Shown: positions 1 through 11,630 of the stretch, piece after piece
Numbering within the stretch: position 1 is the first letter of the stretch
Layout of the letters: each line of letters starts with the position of its first letter
Source: Blasia pusilla
Taxonomy: Eukaryota > Marchantiophyta > Marchantiopsida > Blasiales
Length of the DNA stretch: 64,000 nt
Reading direction: 5' to 3'
Assembly (NCBI GenBank): GCA_050084515.1
Contig: CM114274.1
Coordinates: 24,056,001-24,120,000 of the forward strand
The notes under the pieces: generated by a model
What the model was told of the DNA's origin: nothing
Seen by the model: only the letters and a program-made list of their open reading frames with translations
Database searches by the model: none
Translations under genes and position numbers: made by a program

Positions 1-132
1 GGGAGGATCGGCTTTGGTTCTTAAATCTTCAGTTCCCTTTGTAAGAAGCATAAGCAGTTCAGTGATTGGGGGCAATGCTGATATTTTTCAAGCAAAAATA
101 TGCAAATCTCACGTGTTTTGTTGTGCTTGCAG

Positions 133-3100
133 TGGTTAATTTAACCCTCATTGATCTTCCGGGGTTGACGAAGGTCGCTGTTGGTACGTTCTGTGTGCAC
201 TTTTGACTCCAAGATCCTGGATTTATCTATTTTCTGTCTGCTTCTCAAAACTCGTGATAGTAAATGACAGACTTCAGAGGCTCATTTCAACTTAGTACTC
301 ATGGCTGCTTTCCAGTTTGCAGAAGGACAATCAGACAGCATTGTAGCAGATATTGAAAACATGGTTCGATCATATGTTGAAAAGGTGGGCTGAGGTTTTC
401 TGCCGCAATGCTTTGTTTTGCTTTAATGGACATTAGTTTTACACCAGCTTAATGCCTCCATGATATTGCTTCGAGGGACAGTGTCACAAGTTCCTTACTA
501 TGGTCAGTTTGTTTACCGAGAGCTGGTATCCACATGTCAAGTGCGTCAGGGGTGCTTTTCGTCTTTAGTAATACGAGGAGGTTTTTGGTCTACTCTTTAT
601 CAATGAGGATTGAGTTCAGCCAGTGTTGTGGAACATAACTTCACTGCTGAATTTTTACTAATTTGGAATACCTGGTCTTAACGTCACAACATGCAGCCAA
701 ACTCCATCATCCTGGCCGTGTCTCCAGCTAATCAGGACATTGCAACCTCTGATGCTATCAAGATCGCAAGAGAAGTTGATCCCAACGGTAGATACCTGGA
801 TTGTTATCCCAAATTGCATTTTATCTTGTGGTGCTTGCTGACAGCAAATGTCCGTGGTCTCTTGATGTGTCACACTTGTACATCTGGGCTGCTTGTAGGT
901 TATAGTCGCATTGTAATACTTATTCATCGCTTTATGCCTACATGTAATAAATTAATCTGGCTTCTTGTGCCTTCATGTGTTCAAGGTGAGCGCACTTTTG
1001 GAGTGGCCACAAAATTGGATCTCATGGACAAGGGTACAAATGCTCTTGATGTAAGTCAGAAACATATGCTTTGGCTGTATAATCCTCTTAGTGGAGGTAA
1101 TGAAATGGAAATACAATAATTAGGCCCTGGAAACCTCGGAAATGCAGCTTCCTTGCAAATGTCATTCCCCTTTGTGTCCAAGATAGGAACTTTAGCTGAA
1201 ATGTTAATATGTGGATGAGCAGGTCTTGGAAGGGCGCACATACCGGTTGCAGTTAGGTTGGGTTGGAGTGGTTAATAGATCTCAACAGGATATCAACAAG
1301 AGTGTAGACATGCTTGCTGCTAGGCGGCGAGAGCGCGAGTATTTCCAGAACAGCCAAGATTACTCCCATCTTACAAATCGGATGGGATCCGAGTACCTTG
1401 GCAAGCTTCTGTCGAAGGTAATGTGCTTGGAGTCATTATGGCTCTTTCAGTTTTGGATATCTATCATCTGTTCTGGTGGTTGTGTGGTTGGAGATAATGC
1501 TGTCATCGTTAGTCATTGGGTCTTGACAACGAATAAAAATTACTGACTGATATGGGCCTAAAATTTCTTTGCAGCACTTGGAGACGGTGATCAAGGCCCG
1601 CATACCAAGCATCTTGTCTCTCATCAATAAGAGCATCGATGAGCTGGAGAATGAGCTAAACCTTCTTGGTCGTCCAATTGCTGTGGATTCAGGGGTAATG
1701 CAATCAAAACCATAGATATGATCGTTTTTGGAGATGTTCACCTCGCACTTCTGCTAGAAAAAAATCGCATTTGCAATTTCATTTGTATTAATTGATTCCC
1801 AGTTGATTTACTTTTCTTCATTTAAACATGCTTGATCGGCTGGAGTCAAGGCTCTGTAGTGTTTAGTCAGTAACAAACTTTCCTTGTTCTGTACAGGCAC
1901 AACTATACACTATACTCGAGATGTGTAGGGCTTTTGACCATGTCTTCAAGGATCATCTTGATGGAGGGTAAGGATGCCATATGGTGGATTTGAGATCTTT
2001 CTCTTTTACAGCAAATACCTCCACCACTAATACTGTATTCCAGGGGGGAAAACTGACTAAACCTAATAATTTGGCAGGCGGGCTGGAGGTGAACGCATTT
2101 ATGCAGTTTTTGACAATCAGCTACCAGCAGCTTTGAAGAGATTACCTTTTGACAAACATCTTTCGATGCAAAATGTGCGGAAGGTTGTGTCAGAGGCTGA
2201 TGGTTATCAGCCACATCTGATTGCCCCAGAGCAGGGTTATCGACGCCTGATTGAAAGTTCATTGGCCTATTTTAAAGGACCAGCAGAAGCTGTCGTTGAT
2301 GCGGTATGCCTTCTCATTTGTGCATGTGTGTCTGCCCACCTTGCTTTTTTGTATACCCATGAAACCCTAATTTTTTCTAAACTTACAGTGCCCTGGATCA
2401 CCAGTGATATTCAATTTGCTAAAAAAGTTTCCCGCTTATTATCATTTGCTTCTCAGGTGCATGGCATCTTAAGGGATCTTGTCAGGAAGTCGGTTGGTGA
2501 AACTCAGGTGAGTCTTTTTAAGCAGAATGAAATTTTCCTTGTCTACTTGGAGTGCAATTGTTTTGAGATTTCGTGTAATATTTTTTCTTACAGTATGCAC
2601 TTGAGGACTTGTTTCAAGTAAAACATAAAAGACTGTCCAAACTTCTGATTCAGGAACTCAAGCGATTTCCAACTCTTCAAGGAGAGCTGGCTGCAGCAGC
2701 CGTTGAATCTTTAGAGAAGTTCCGTGATGAGAGCAAAAAGACTGCCCTGAGATTGGTCGAGATGGAGTCTAGTTATTTGACAGTAGACTTTTTCCGAAAG
2801 CTACCTCAAGAGATGGAGAAGGGAGGAAATGCAGGGTCCAACTCTATGGATAGGTACACAGATGGTCATCTGCGAAGAATTGGTAAGAGAAATTTTAAGA
2901 AAAGTTCTTCTTGTGATCACTTAATCTGTCAGCTATCAGTTCTGTTGAAAATTCTGTTTCTTCACTCATGATTTTGACAGGATTCAGTCAGTGTATCTGA
3001 AAATTGAAAACAATGGCCTGTCCAGGTTCAAATGTTGCATCTTATGTCGGTATGGTGTGTGATATCCTACGAAACTCCATACCTAAGGCAGTAGTGCACT

Positions 3101-3443
3101 GCCAAGTCCGGGAGGCCAAAAGATCTTTATTAGATCACTTTTACACACAAGTTGGAAAGAAGGAGGTAAGTTGTAAAACCATCAGCTGGATTGTTACATC
3201 TTACAATGATGTGCCAAGATGTATCTGTTTACATTTTCACAGGTAATTTGTATCTGTAGTCATACTAAGTACTGCCGCTGTGCCTGGATGCATTCATCTC
3301 TTGTCTTCTTTCAGAATAAGCAGTTGTCTCAAATGCTCGATGAGGATCCACAGCTGATGGAGCGTCGGACACAATGTGCAAAGAGACTCGAACTTTACAA
3401 AAATGCACGAGATGAGATTGATTCTGTTGCCTGGGCCAAGTAA
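133..3443 (+). CDS. DRP1: Dynamin-related GTPase, DRP1 (phragmoplastin) class, 5'-partial
   Basis: Large GTPase that polymerises on membranes; plant DRP1 proteins act at the cell plate and in clathrin-mediated endocytosis. Inferred exons: 133-183, 323-384, 697-787, 986-1050, 1223-1417, 1575-1694, 1897-1967, 2078-2303, 2457-2507, 2654-2882, 3026-3165, 3315-3443. These keep one frame and give 476 codons including the stop. Seen in order: switch/G3 segment [14 protein letters not shown], the [11 protein letters not shown] block, G4 motif [21 protein letters not shown], the middle domain ([31 protein letters not shown]) and a GTPase effector domain ending [11 protein letters not shown]. There is no PH or proline-rich domain, as expected for DRP1 and unlike classical dynamin. 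The P-loop exons lie upstream of the window. Family assignment is very secure; the DRP1 subtype number is not assignable. Confidence 0.95.
2594..2653 (+). other. Possible in-frame 60-nt exon extension in DRP1
   Basis: Two usable 3' splice sites precede DRP1 exon 10: AG ending at 2593 after a T-rich tract, and AG ending at 2653. They are exactly 60 nt apart and the interval has no stop. Use of the first would add 20 mostly charged residues (starts YALEDLFQ, ends LLIQ) between GETQ and ELKRFPTL. The second site gives the arrangement expected for the family and is my default. Confidence 0.4.
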
Positions 3444-4830
3444 TACGTCCTGGAGTAGTGTCTGGATTAGATTTTTTGAAGATTGTAGGACATAATGATG
3501 ATACAAGTTAAAATTGCTTAGTTCCAATGTGCAGGATTTTACTGCAGTCAGTTTGTTGTAGCTGAACTCTTGTAGGAAAGGGATGTTTTCTGGTCAAATC
3601 TTGGAATTGGTCAGGAATTTAGTACCCACACTGAAGTCAAGATAGACACTAATTCGACTCAAAAATTTAAACTAAAATATTAGCAGTTTGTAGATAACTT
3701 GAGGAACCGAATGTGTTCTCATTCAATATTGCAGAGCTTAGCTTGGGTAGTTGGGCCAGTTCACCATTCTTTTAACACATTTAATGTGGGCATCATTGTT
3801 GTAAACATCAAACTTAATACCAAGCAATTTCGAGCAGGAAACCGTGGTTGTTCCTGCCTGGGTTCTCCCATTTCCATTTTCATACACTTCACTTTGTGGA
3901 TCTCCCACTTACTCCATTCATAGCTCACACCATTTGTTTTCATTCTCCATTACTTGCATGTGCGCTTGGACGGGTGGACTTTTAGTTGTGCACTTCGGCT
4001 GGAAAGTTGGTTGGAGTCCACAATTTTATCATTTAGTTGAAGTGTGTAGTTGGGTTGTGGAGTGAAAACAAATATGTACTCTACTATCCAAGATAATGTG
4101 AATGTTCTATTATAGTAGAAAAAATCGATTTAAGAGATTATTTTTGAAATGTAACGATGTTAATGATTTTGCTGTCTTTTGGTAAGATGGGTCACCATCA
4201 CATCATGCCTATTGTTATCTTTTTTCAGTAGTTTATGAATAGTTTTTCGTTTCAAATTTTATATATATCATCTATTTTCTTAAATCTTAACTCCTTTCCA
4301 TAACTCCATCTCCATAAATTTAAATAAAATCTTATTCTCCTAAGTAATTTCATCCCTCCATAAAATGTAAATGATATTCGTTAATTAAATTATCAATTTT
4401 AATGAATTAAATTAATCTTTTTATATACAGTTTTTTTCTCTTTTCAATCAAGATATCAAATTTTTTATATGTAAATAAAAAATTTATTTTTCATATAGAA
4501 AATTATTTTCATTCCATCATTACGGCTTCTAACTACGGCCTACAGATATGTGTACTTTTTCTCTCGTCGTTTAGATTATCACGTGTACGAATAAGAATTC
4601 ATACTAAATTTTTTTTCATGAAATAAACTTATCTCACTTATTTTCCAATGCCTCTCCAACGATTAATTTCATTTACAGCTTTTTGATTAATTTAGAAAAG
4701 ATAACGGAATCGATCCCAATAATGAATTTAGGAAAGTTTTCCCCGATAATACGACGGGAAAACATCAGTTGCATTACTTCCGAAATTTCCCAGTTCCGAT
4801 GACATAAATTCCCATAAGCCCACGGTCGCA

Positions 4831-4860
4831 GCTGGCAGCATTCTTCTGAATGCTGCCAGC
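4831..4860. repeat. Perfect 13-bp inverted repeat, 4-nt loop
   Basis: Arms 4831-4843 and 4848-4860 are exact reverse complements around a TTCT loop. The stem is GC-rich (GCTGGCAGCATTC). It sits at the edge of a GC-rich patch with no assignable gene. Confidence 0.8.
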
Positions 4861-5805
4861 TAGGATTTCCGCCATCGTAACCGCCTCCCTCTTCACGGCA
4901 TTCGCCCGCGTCGTCGTCCGCCAACCTAAGAAGATTGTAACTGGGCATTCATCTACTTGAGGAGAGTCTGGCCCCCATTGCAAATTCAACCCATCTACGC
5001 TTTCGCAGCTACTCCAGCGCGCTCGCTGGCCGGAGCATCCGTCTCGCGAGCCCTAAACGGAAGAACCGCTCCTGCACGTTCTGGAGCCGAAGGCACGGTT
5101 CCCTTCAGGCAGATGGGGGCGTATCGAAAGGGGCAGACTTGAAGACTGCGGTACCAACGGTCAGGAATATTGCTTCCGGTTATAAATGATAACTATGACA
5201 ACGACAATCTTCGAATAGTCCGGAGGGATGTTACTGCCGTCCGTATACAGACTAGTTGTCATTGGCGAGTTACATTCGAACTTGGGTTACAACGTTAGTA
5301 CTCAATTGCGCGGATTTTCCTCTCGACGATGAACTACCAAGCATACAACCAGCTCATCTATAGTAAGTGCTGTTGCCCGCCTTCCGTGAACACTCACCTT
5401 CGGGTGTAAGATTTTGACCATCAAGGATGCACGACATTCTCCCGTGTGTGAGCGGGTGGGTAGCTCAGAAACTGTAGACAGTGTTGGCGTTCGCAACACG
5501 CCTTCTCCACTAAACTTCAAAAGAGGCTGCTGATTCCTGACTTGGAGTGCTAGAGATTTTTGGCTCTGGGCTTGGACAGGGCTTGATGTACTTGTCCAGG
5601 CCCTACTTGATATGGAACACTTTTCAGGAGATTTATTTCCAAACAATACACACCATAGACGAAGCACTGGAGGAAGCACCTTTCCAGACTTTCAACCATT
5701 TCACAATAATAATCATTGAAGAGGCACGACTGACTTCCTTGCAACCGCCCTCCATAGCACAACGACACATTTGGAGCAGTTCGGGACACAAATCCAGTCA
5801 GTCAG

Positions 5806-5840
5806 TTGGTACATGAATATAGATCATATTCATGTACCAA
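5806..5840. repeat. Perfect 15-bp inverted repeat, 5-nt loop
   Basis: Arms 5806-5820 and 5826-5840 are exact reverse complements (left arm TTGGTACATGAATAT). It lies in the region 3' of the ARGLU1-like gene. No function is assignable. Confidence 0.8.
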
Positions 5841-6131
5841 GGGCATCAATCCCCAAGAGACAGGTATGTCTCAAGACCATAATACCATACATTTGTAGTT
5901 TCTGCACATTTAAGCCATCCTCCTGTGGAAACAGACTTCCTTACAGCCATGGAAAATGCCGTTTAGCACACATCATGGATATCCGTACATAAAGAGTTGC
6001 CCTCAAGGTTGTTTCCTCTCACTCCTAGGCAGACTCAACTGGCAAACAACCAGTCCAGTTTCCAAATCTTGTCTGATCTTTGAAGACAAATCAACATCAG
6101 TAGCAAATGTTCACAAAGATCCTGAACCCTC

Positions 6132-6241
6132 AGTGAATGCCACAAAAACTCACATGCGCTAATCAGATAAGTACAAACTTCACCCGAGTGAATACCACAA
6201 GAACCCACATGTACTGATCAGATGAGTACAAATTTTGATGT
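6132..6241. repeat. Two-copy tandem duplication, 55-bp unit
   Basis: The unit starting AGTGAATGCC at 6132 is repeated from 6187 (AGTGAATACC) with scattered substitutions. It lies just beyond the 3' end of the ARGLU1-like coding region, so it may be in that gene's 3' UTR. Confidence 0.75.
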
Positions 6242-6365
6242 TGCAAATGACTCATTTCTGCTTTCCAACAGGTGGGTTCCTCTGATGGCAGGAAGGGGCG
6301 CCAGGTGGCCATCTGACGATCAGAGATTGGAATCAACACCCCCATGCAGGGCAGCAGAGACAATT

Positions 6366-8396
6366 TCACTTTGACCCAAGGGCAAAAGAGAGCTTGGGTC
6401 GTGTGTTCTTCTTTCCTAGAATCTTCATCTGTTCAGTTCTGTTCTGCTCTTCTTCCAACTTCTTCCTGCGCAATTGCTCCTCTTTCTGGCGCTGCAATGC
6501 TTCTAGTTCCCTATATCGCTCTTCTTCTTTCCTTGCCTGTTCTTCTGCGGCTCGTCTTTGTGATTCTTCAATCTTTTTCCTATTATCCTCAAGCATCTTC
6601 TCTAGTTCCTCTTTCTCTCGTTGTACTTGTTCCTGATAAACAATTGGACAGTCTTCAATTAGATCAACAATTCAGGAGATCTCCCCAATCACCGAATCTT
6701 TGGCAGACTTCAGCCAGAAATCCAATAAGTAAACCAGGGGGTTTGAGACTACATAATTAACATCTGGAAACCAGACAGAAACTAACCTCTTTCCTCTTAG
6801 CTTCAGCAAGGGCCTCATCCTTCTCTTTCTGGAGCTGGTTTGCGATATCCTCAAAGATCCTCTTTCGACCCTCTTCAATTTTCAGCTCCACCTCTCGTTT
6901 CAGTTCTTCTGACGCCAGTGCTTCAGTCACTTTCTTCCTTATTGCCTCTTCGACCCTTCTTGCGGTCTCTTCCTCAATTAGTTTCATCTCTGCTTCCTGC
7001 TGACGCCTGTGTTTGCCACTCACATGCATCTCATAAACGTGAACAAACACATAAAGAAACTTGAAACCCTTGATTTATCTGTATTCAAAACACCTCTTAC
7101 CTCGGAAACCCAAGACATGAAGACACGAAGGAGAATGAGGCACATTTGAACAAAGCAAGCGCGATAGAACATCGGTAAAATATCTAAGATTCGCAGAAGG
7201 AGGTCGCCCTAGGTGCAGTGCAATCCAGAAATTCAAGGCGGCCTACCTTTTCTTCTCGAGTTCTTCTTCTTCACGAGCCCTGTCAACAGCCCGTTTTCTC
7301 TCTAAAGACAAGAGACTAGGACTTCGGGACTTGTGTGTTGGTGGGGAGCGAGAGCGACTGCGGCTCAAACGGCGCTTCCCACGCCTGGGAGAAGGTGACC
7401 GACTCTTCCGTCTGTAGAAAGCCAAAAGTAGGCAACAGTTAGGCTTTAGTCCATAATTCAGACTGCAGAATATAACACCATGCTCAGACATTTGTAATAG
7501 CATATCTCACACGAACTGGCCTTGCCCTCCACCCACACAGTAGCTTTACCTTGTCATTCACTTGACTTTGCATTGAATTCCTAAACCAAAACCATTGGGT
7601 CCCTATATTGTGATAACTGCATGTTTCCAGTTCTGAATGGCTCTCACACGCTCTTGGACCAGGTGGTTCTTCACAACCCTGCCTCCAGCTCCTTCGAACT
7701 GTTAGGTCTACATCCAACACCCAGTCATTCATGATGAATGCAGTCCAGAAATTGACTTGCGTTCTCAAATCCCGACAATCAATTTCACTCTTCGCTCCAT
7801 AATTAAGCCCCAACCCTCCCCCATCCCTTGAAACTCAATCAGAACCTCAAAATCGAAACCCTAAGTATAAACAAACTCAATGGCTGCCGGAGCTGAAAGC
7901 AACAGGAGAAGCGCATCTATGGTACCATTACCGGAGGGGAGAGGGCGGCCATCAGGGTTCAGCAGAGGCAGAAGAAGAAGCGAATGCAAGGTTCCTGAAG
8001 AGGCCTTTCCCAGGCCTATTGCTCTTCTCCAAACCAGCGGCAGCTTCATCAAACCCCCCTCCTTCCATCCCGAGCCTGCCTGCTCCCATCTCATTCTCAT
8101 TTCTTTCCTTTTCTCGTCACTTTCTTGACTCTTATATCAACAGATTATCGACTCTCATACGGATTCTAGCGAAACAACAACAGCAGCTCAAAAGTTTGGA
8201 AAAGACGCCAAGCATGGGGCCATTGCTTGCCCACTGTAACACACCTGCCATGGGAATGTAGATGAGGCGGAGAGCGGCTCCTGTGCTCACGCCTGCTCCG
8301 CCGGCTGCTATGCCGATGACTTGTCGGCGAAGGTGAGCGTGCAGGCGATCGTCGCCTACCCTTCCGAGGTGGAGAGCGGGAGATTGATCTAGGCAT
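6366..8396 (-). CDS. ARGLU1-like arginine- and glutamate-rich splicing cofactor
   Basis: Four exons on the minus strand: 8396-8245, 7411-7247, 7006-6787 and 6632-6366. They join in frame to 267 aa. The N-terminal third is an RS domain (starts MPRSISRSPPRKGRRRSPAR, later SRSRSRSPPTHKSRSPS). The C-terminal two thirds is a highly charged helix rich in E, R and K (ELKREVELKIEEGRKRIFED; EEQARKEEERYRELEALQRQ). It ends in the diagnostic tail RPKLSFALGSK, which matches ARGLU1 proteins (RPKLSFxL). In animals ARGLU1 links Mediator to splicing; plant members are presumed nuclear RNA-processing factors. The start is the first ATG of the RS frame. Intron 1 (7412-8244) is the longest and contains a spurious plus-strand ORF. 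Confidence 0.88.
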
Positions 8397-9908
8397 CTCC
8401 TTTCACTTCGCCTGTACGACCTGGAGATTCGCTCACCGATTCTGCCTCTCCGTCGCAACTTTTCGGATACAATATAAACTCGAGCGCGTGGACTTCATTT
8501 ACCACAGCGTGTCCCCGTAGCCAACCCCATCAAAAAAGCATGTCTCCTGCCCTAGGAATTGCGCTCTATAATTCTTGACCCCCGAGGTAATCACCGGTTT
8601 CGGGAGGGATAAACATGTGAAATATCTTCAGTATCTTGCTCAGATTAGGTTTGCGTAACCCGTCAAGCCTCGAAGACGAACACTCGCATCGATGGGCCAA
8701 CTGCACGCCACCCCTCGCCCATGCCCTTTCTCAAGCACATCCTCTCCCTCACTGCACAACCTCATTGGACGAATGCTTGCAATCGTCAAAAGCCCGTCAA
8801 CCTGCAGGAAACCCCAAATCCGAGGATTTAAAATCGCCTCGCGGTTCTAATCACCCCATGCTTCCTCCTCCGTCCACCGCAGCGCAATCGCCGTGTCTTC
8901 AAACCACCGACTCCCTTCCTAGCGGCCTAATTCTCCCTCTCAGAACCTTGACAACATCCGCTCCACCCAACCCTGCTCAACAAAGCAACCAGCAGTTCGC
9001 AATCACGCAGCTCCTTCTCTCCCTTCCACAACCTCCCCAACCCTGAGCCGTCCGCTGCCGCACACGGAACAACACAGAACCCTATAACAGCAGTTCAAAC
9101 ACCTCAATTTCTTCCTTCCTCCTCCTTTCTTTCTTCACCTTGCGCGTGTGCATGCAGGACCTCCCTCGCCCGCTCACTCCAGCCCGCGTCAGTGCGTCCG
9201 ATTGTCCTCCCACCCGGCGGTAGAGAAGCGTCGAACAGTCCGTAAACAAAAAGAGGAAAGCCGAGAAAAGTGCAGGTGACGACGGGCTCCCCCACTCCAA
9301 ACGACCGATCCAGGAAGCGAAGTGGAGGGAACACTGGACACGCCAGGCCAGGCCAGGCCAGCAGAAGCAGAAGCAGAAGCAGAAGCCTCAGAAAGCGAAC
9401 CAGCGCGCACGCAGTGCGTGGGCAACCAAAGCACCACAAATTGAAGAAACACAAACCCAAACAAAAGAACCCCCCCCCCCCCCAAAAAAAAAAAAAAAAA
9501 AACCCAAAAACAAAAACACAGACAGAGCACAGGAGCGCCGACCACAACTCAGTCCTCCCCTCCAATCGACCTATCCAATCCGGGCACAAATGGAGGGAAC
9601 GCGAGACGAGACGAGACGAGACGAGGCGAGCGATTGCTTCGCACAGCGAACCGTGATGCGGAAGCTTCGCACAGCGGAGCCGGGGACGAGCACACACAGT
9701 GCGAAGTATACATCCAAAGAGAAGACGCACCAGAAGAGTGCAGATGACAACAGGTTTCCCCCCCCGAACGACCAATCGAGGAAGAAATGGAGGGAATACC
9801 GGACGGACTTTCCTCACGGGACGGGACAGGCGACGCAGAACCGGCCTTCCGTTTGCCTGCCGGTGCGGCTCCGGCCCTCTTCAAACGTGAGCCCGGCTCC
9901 GCCTACAA
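8397..9908. other. GC-rich intergenic region with degenerate repeats and a homopolymer junction
   Basis: This is the likely promoter side of the ARGLU1-like gene followed by low-complexity GC-rich DNA. Three imperfect copies of a module containing ACGACCRATC and a downstream ATGGAGGGAA occur near 9290-9330, 9555-9600 and 9765-9805. A run of C followed by a run of A lies at about 9470-9502. AGACG repeats lie around 9602-9625. Long ORFs on both strands here (for example 8636-9046, 9104-9817) are compositional and resemble nothing I know. Confidence 0.5.
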
Positions 9909-9933
9909 ACATCCGGTTAGGGAAACCGGATGT
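9909..9933. repeat. Perfect 10-bp inverted repeat
   Basis: Arms 9909-9918 (ACATCCGGTT) and 9924-9933 are exact reverse complements with a 5-nt loop. It lies 200 bp from the larger fold-back at 10134-10246. Confidence 0.75.
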
Positions 9934-10133
9934 TACTAGGCAGAAGGTATCGTTCTCGGGGGGTCATAATATTGGATTTAGGGTTGGACGAATTATCTTA
10001 TTACCCACGGGATAGTGTTTTTTTATTTTCAAACATCGATATTAATAAGGAAAGTGGTTCATTTTGGCTTTGGGTGGTGGAAGAGTAACGCATGAATCAA
10101 CTAAGGAATTCCTATATTTTTAAGTTAATACAG

Positions 10134-10246
10134 AAATTAACGTAGCATAAGAGTGTGTGTCGGGTTTTCCTCACGGGTGAAAATCACGGATGAATATGGA
10201 ATTTTCACCCGTGAAGGCGGCACACACTCTTATGCTACGTTAATTT
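10134..10246. repeat. Nested fold-back element, 26-bp and 13-bp perfect stems
   Basis: Outer arms 10134-10159 and 10221-10246 are perfect 26-bp reverse complements. Inside them, arms 10172-10184 (CACGGGTGAAAAT) and 10201-10213 are perfect 13-bp reverse complements. The whole 113 bp would fold into one long hairpin with an internal bulge. The form is that of a small fold-back MITE or a hairpin RNA precursor, and no protein is encoded. No target duplication was obvious. Confidence 0.8.
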
Positions 10247-11430
10247 AGGAAAAGGTGGCACGGGGTTAAAAAAAAGTATCATCAAACCGGGAGTATCATC
10301 GTTATAAGTACAAATCTCCTTGTGACTTCCGGTTTGCAAAATGAAACGGTTCTTTCCAATAACAATTGGAGGAGGGTACATGGGATGATCTATTGGCTTG
10401 GCATGTTTTTAAACATATCCTTATGTGTTCTTCCCAAGTAAGCTACCCTCCAATATACTCATTTGAACTTGAAAAAACAAAGCATATTATTTGCCTTCAA
10501 AAGAGTTCATCTTTTTAAATCCATAAGAATGCATACATCTTGAAAAAAAATCACTTTGCACTATTATTTGGATTTCCATCAATGAATTTATCTCAAACTT
10601 CCATATTTAAGTCGGTTAAATGGATTCACCTCAGTAAATTAATCATAGATGAAAGATTTTAAGTTCACTTTGTACTCACCAATCGTGCACATAATATGGT
10701 TGTAACTATTGATATATCACAAGATATAATTATGCCTATCTTATAAGAAATTGTCAAAAAAAGTAAGCTCAATAAGCAATCTTCCAAGAAGTTTGTTGGT
10801 GCTTTATTATTCCTCAAAATTTCTTCATATTTATTGATTGAGGATGTTCATCATTATGAATCATAACATCTTGTTTACAAATCCCCCATTGTGAAAAAAC
10901 CAAAAATTTAATCAATAAAGAGGAGGAGAGAAGTTTTCCTTAATTTCTAAAGAGTGTTAATTATGTTCATCATTGTAATCAAGGAAATTTGACTCAAGAT
11001 TGAATTTCACTTCTTTCCATTCGCATTAACGAGCGATCTTAAGTGACCATATCATAGAAATGACAAATATATCAATATGGTTTTATTAAAAAACTATAAA
11101 ATTGACAAATTAAAAAAATCAAATATGTGTTGAGCTGAGTGAGTATGAGTTTTTCTGCTTAAATAAATAAATTTGGGGATCCCATCACTGAGGAAATTAA
11201 AAACACCTCGTACATTTGATAGCGGACTTTTCTTAAGAATTCGTGAATATACAAATTTTCCTTCATTTAAATTATCAAGAGTTCAAGAAATCTTGATCTC
11301 AATGAACTTTATTAATATTTCATATAATGAGGGTAGGAGAGTTGAAAATCAATCAAGTAACCATATATTTACCTATTGATAGACATACCATTGGAGGTGC
11401 AAAAAGATCATACATCCCAAAACAAAATTC
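10247..11430. other. AT-rich gene-free DNA
   Basis: No gene, RNA gene or clear repeat boundary was seen. Only short chance ORFs occur. Confidence 0.5.
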
Positions 11431-11630
11431 CAGTAGTATGATAAACGTGCTTTGCACGGGTGATAGGGAAAAAAATTCCTTGCACCCATTTAAGTGTTTG
11501 GCCCTCTTATTTAACTATTTCTCAAATCTGATATATGTCAACATCAAAGGAACTTTTAAAAGAAATGTGTCAACATCGGATGAGAGTTTTTTCTAACCCT
11601 ATCCTTTTTTAATAGCATATATATTTTACA
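11430..11630 (-). mobile_element. Helitron-like non-autonomous element (degenerate copy)
   Basis: On the minus strand the region begins near a CTATTAAAAAAGGATAGGG-type 5' end (around 11620-11600). It ends near a small hairpin, CCGTGC-AAA-GCACG (about 11438-11452), followed by ATCATACTAC. The same ordered features, with similar spacing and local similarity, recur at 23578-23785. Plant Helitrons carry a hairpin just before a CTRR 3' end, which this copy matches only approximately. Confidence 0.35.

Larger units (their letters stand above)
3444..6131. other. Intergenic region between DRP1 and ARGLU1-like gene
   Basis: This holds the DRP1 3' UTR, then AT-rich DNA (about 4080-4640), then a GC-richer patch around 4860-5140 that looks like leader or promoter DNA. 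I cannot join the short open frames here (for example 4957-5142) to a recognisable protein. Two perfect hairpins are listed separately. Confidence 0.5.

Noticed and set aside
7880-8128. Plus-strand ORF beginning MAAGAESNRR inside intron 1 of the ARGLU1-like gene
   Set aside because: It has a plausible ATG context but no recognisable domain and runs into low-complexity sequence; most likely chance in GC-rich intron DNA.
8636-9046. 136-codon proline/serine-rich ORF
   Set aside because: Compositional ORF in GC-rich intergenic DNA; no motif and no splice context.
9104-9817. 237-codon minus-strand ORF rich in Leu, Phe and Cys
   Set aside because: Runs through the homopolymer and degenerate repeats; apparent membrane character is an artefact of base composition.
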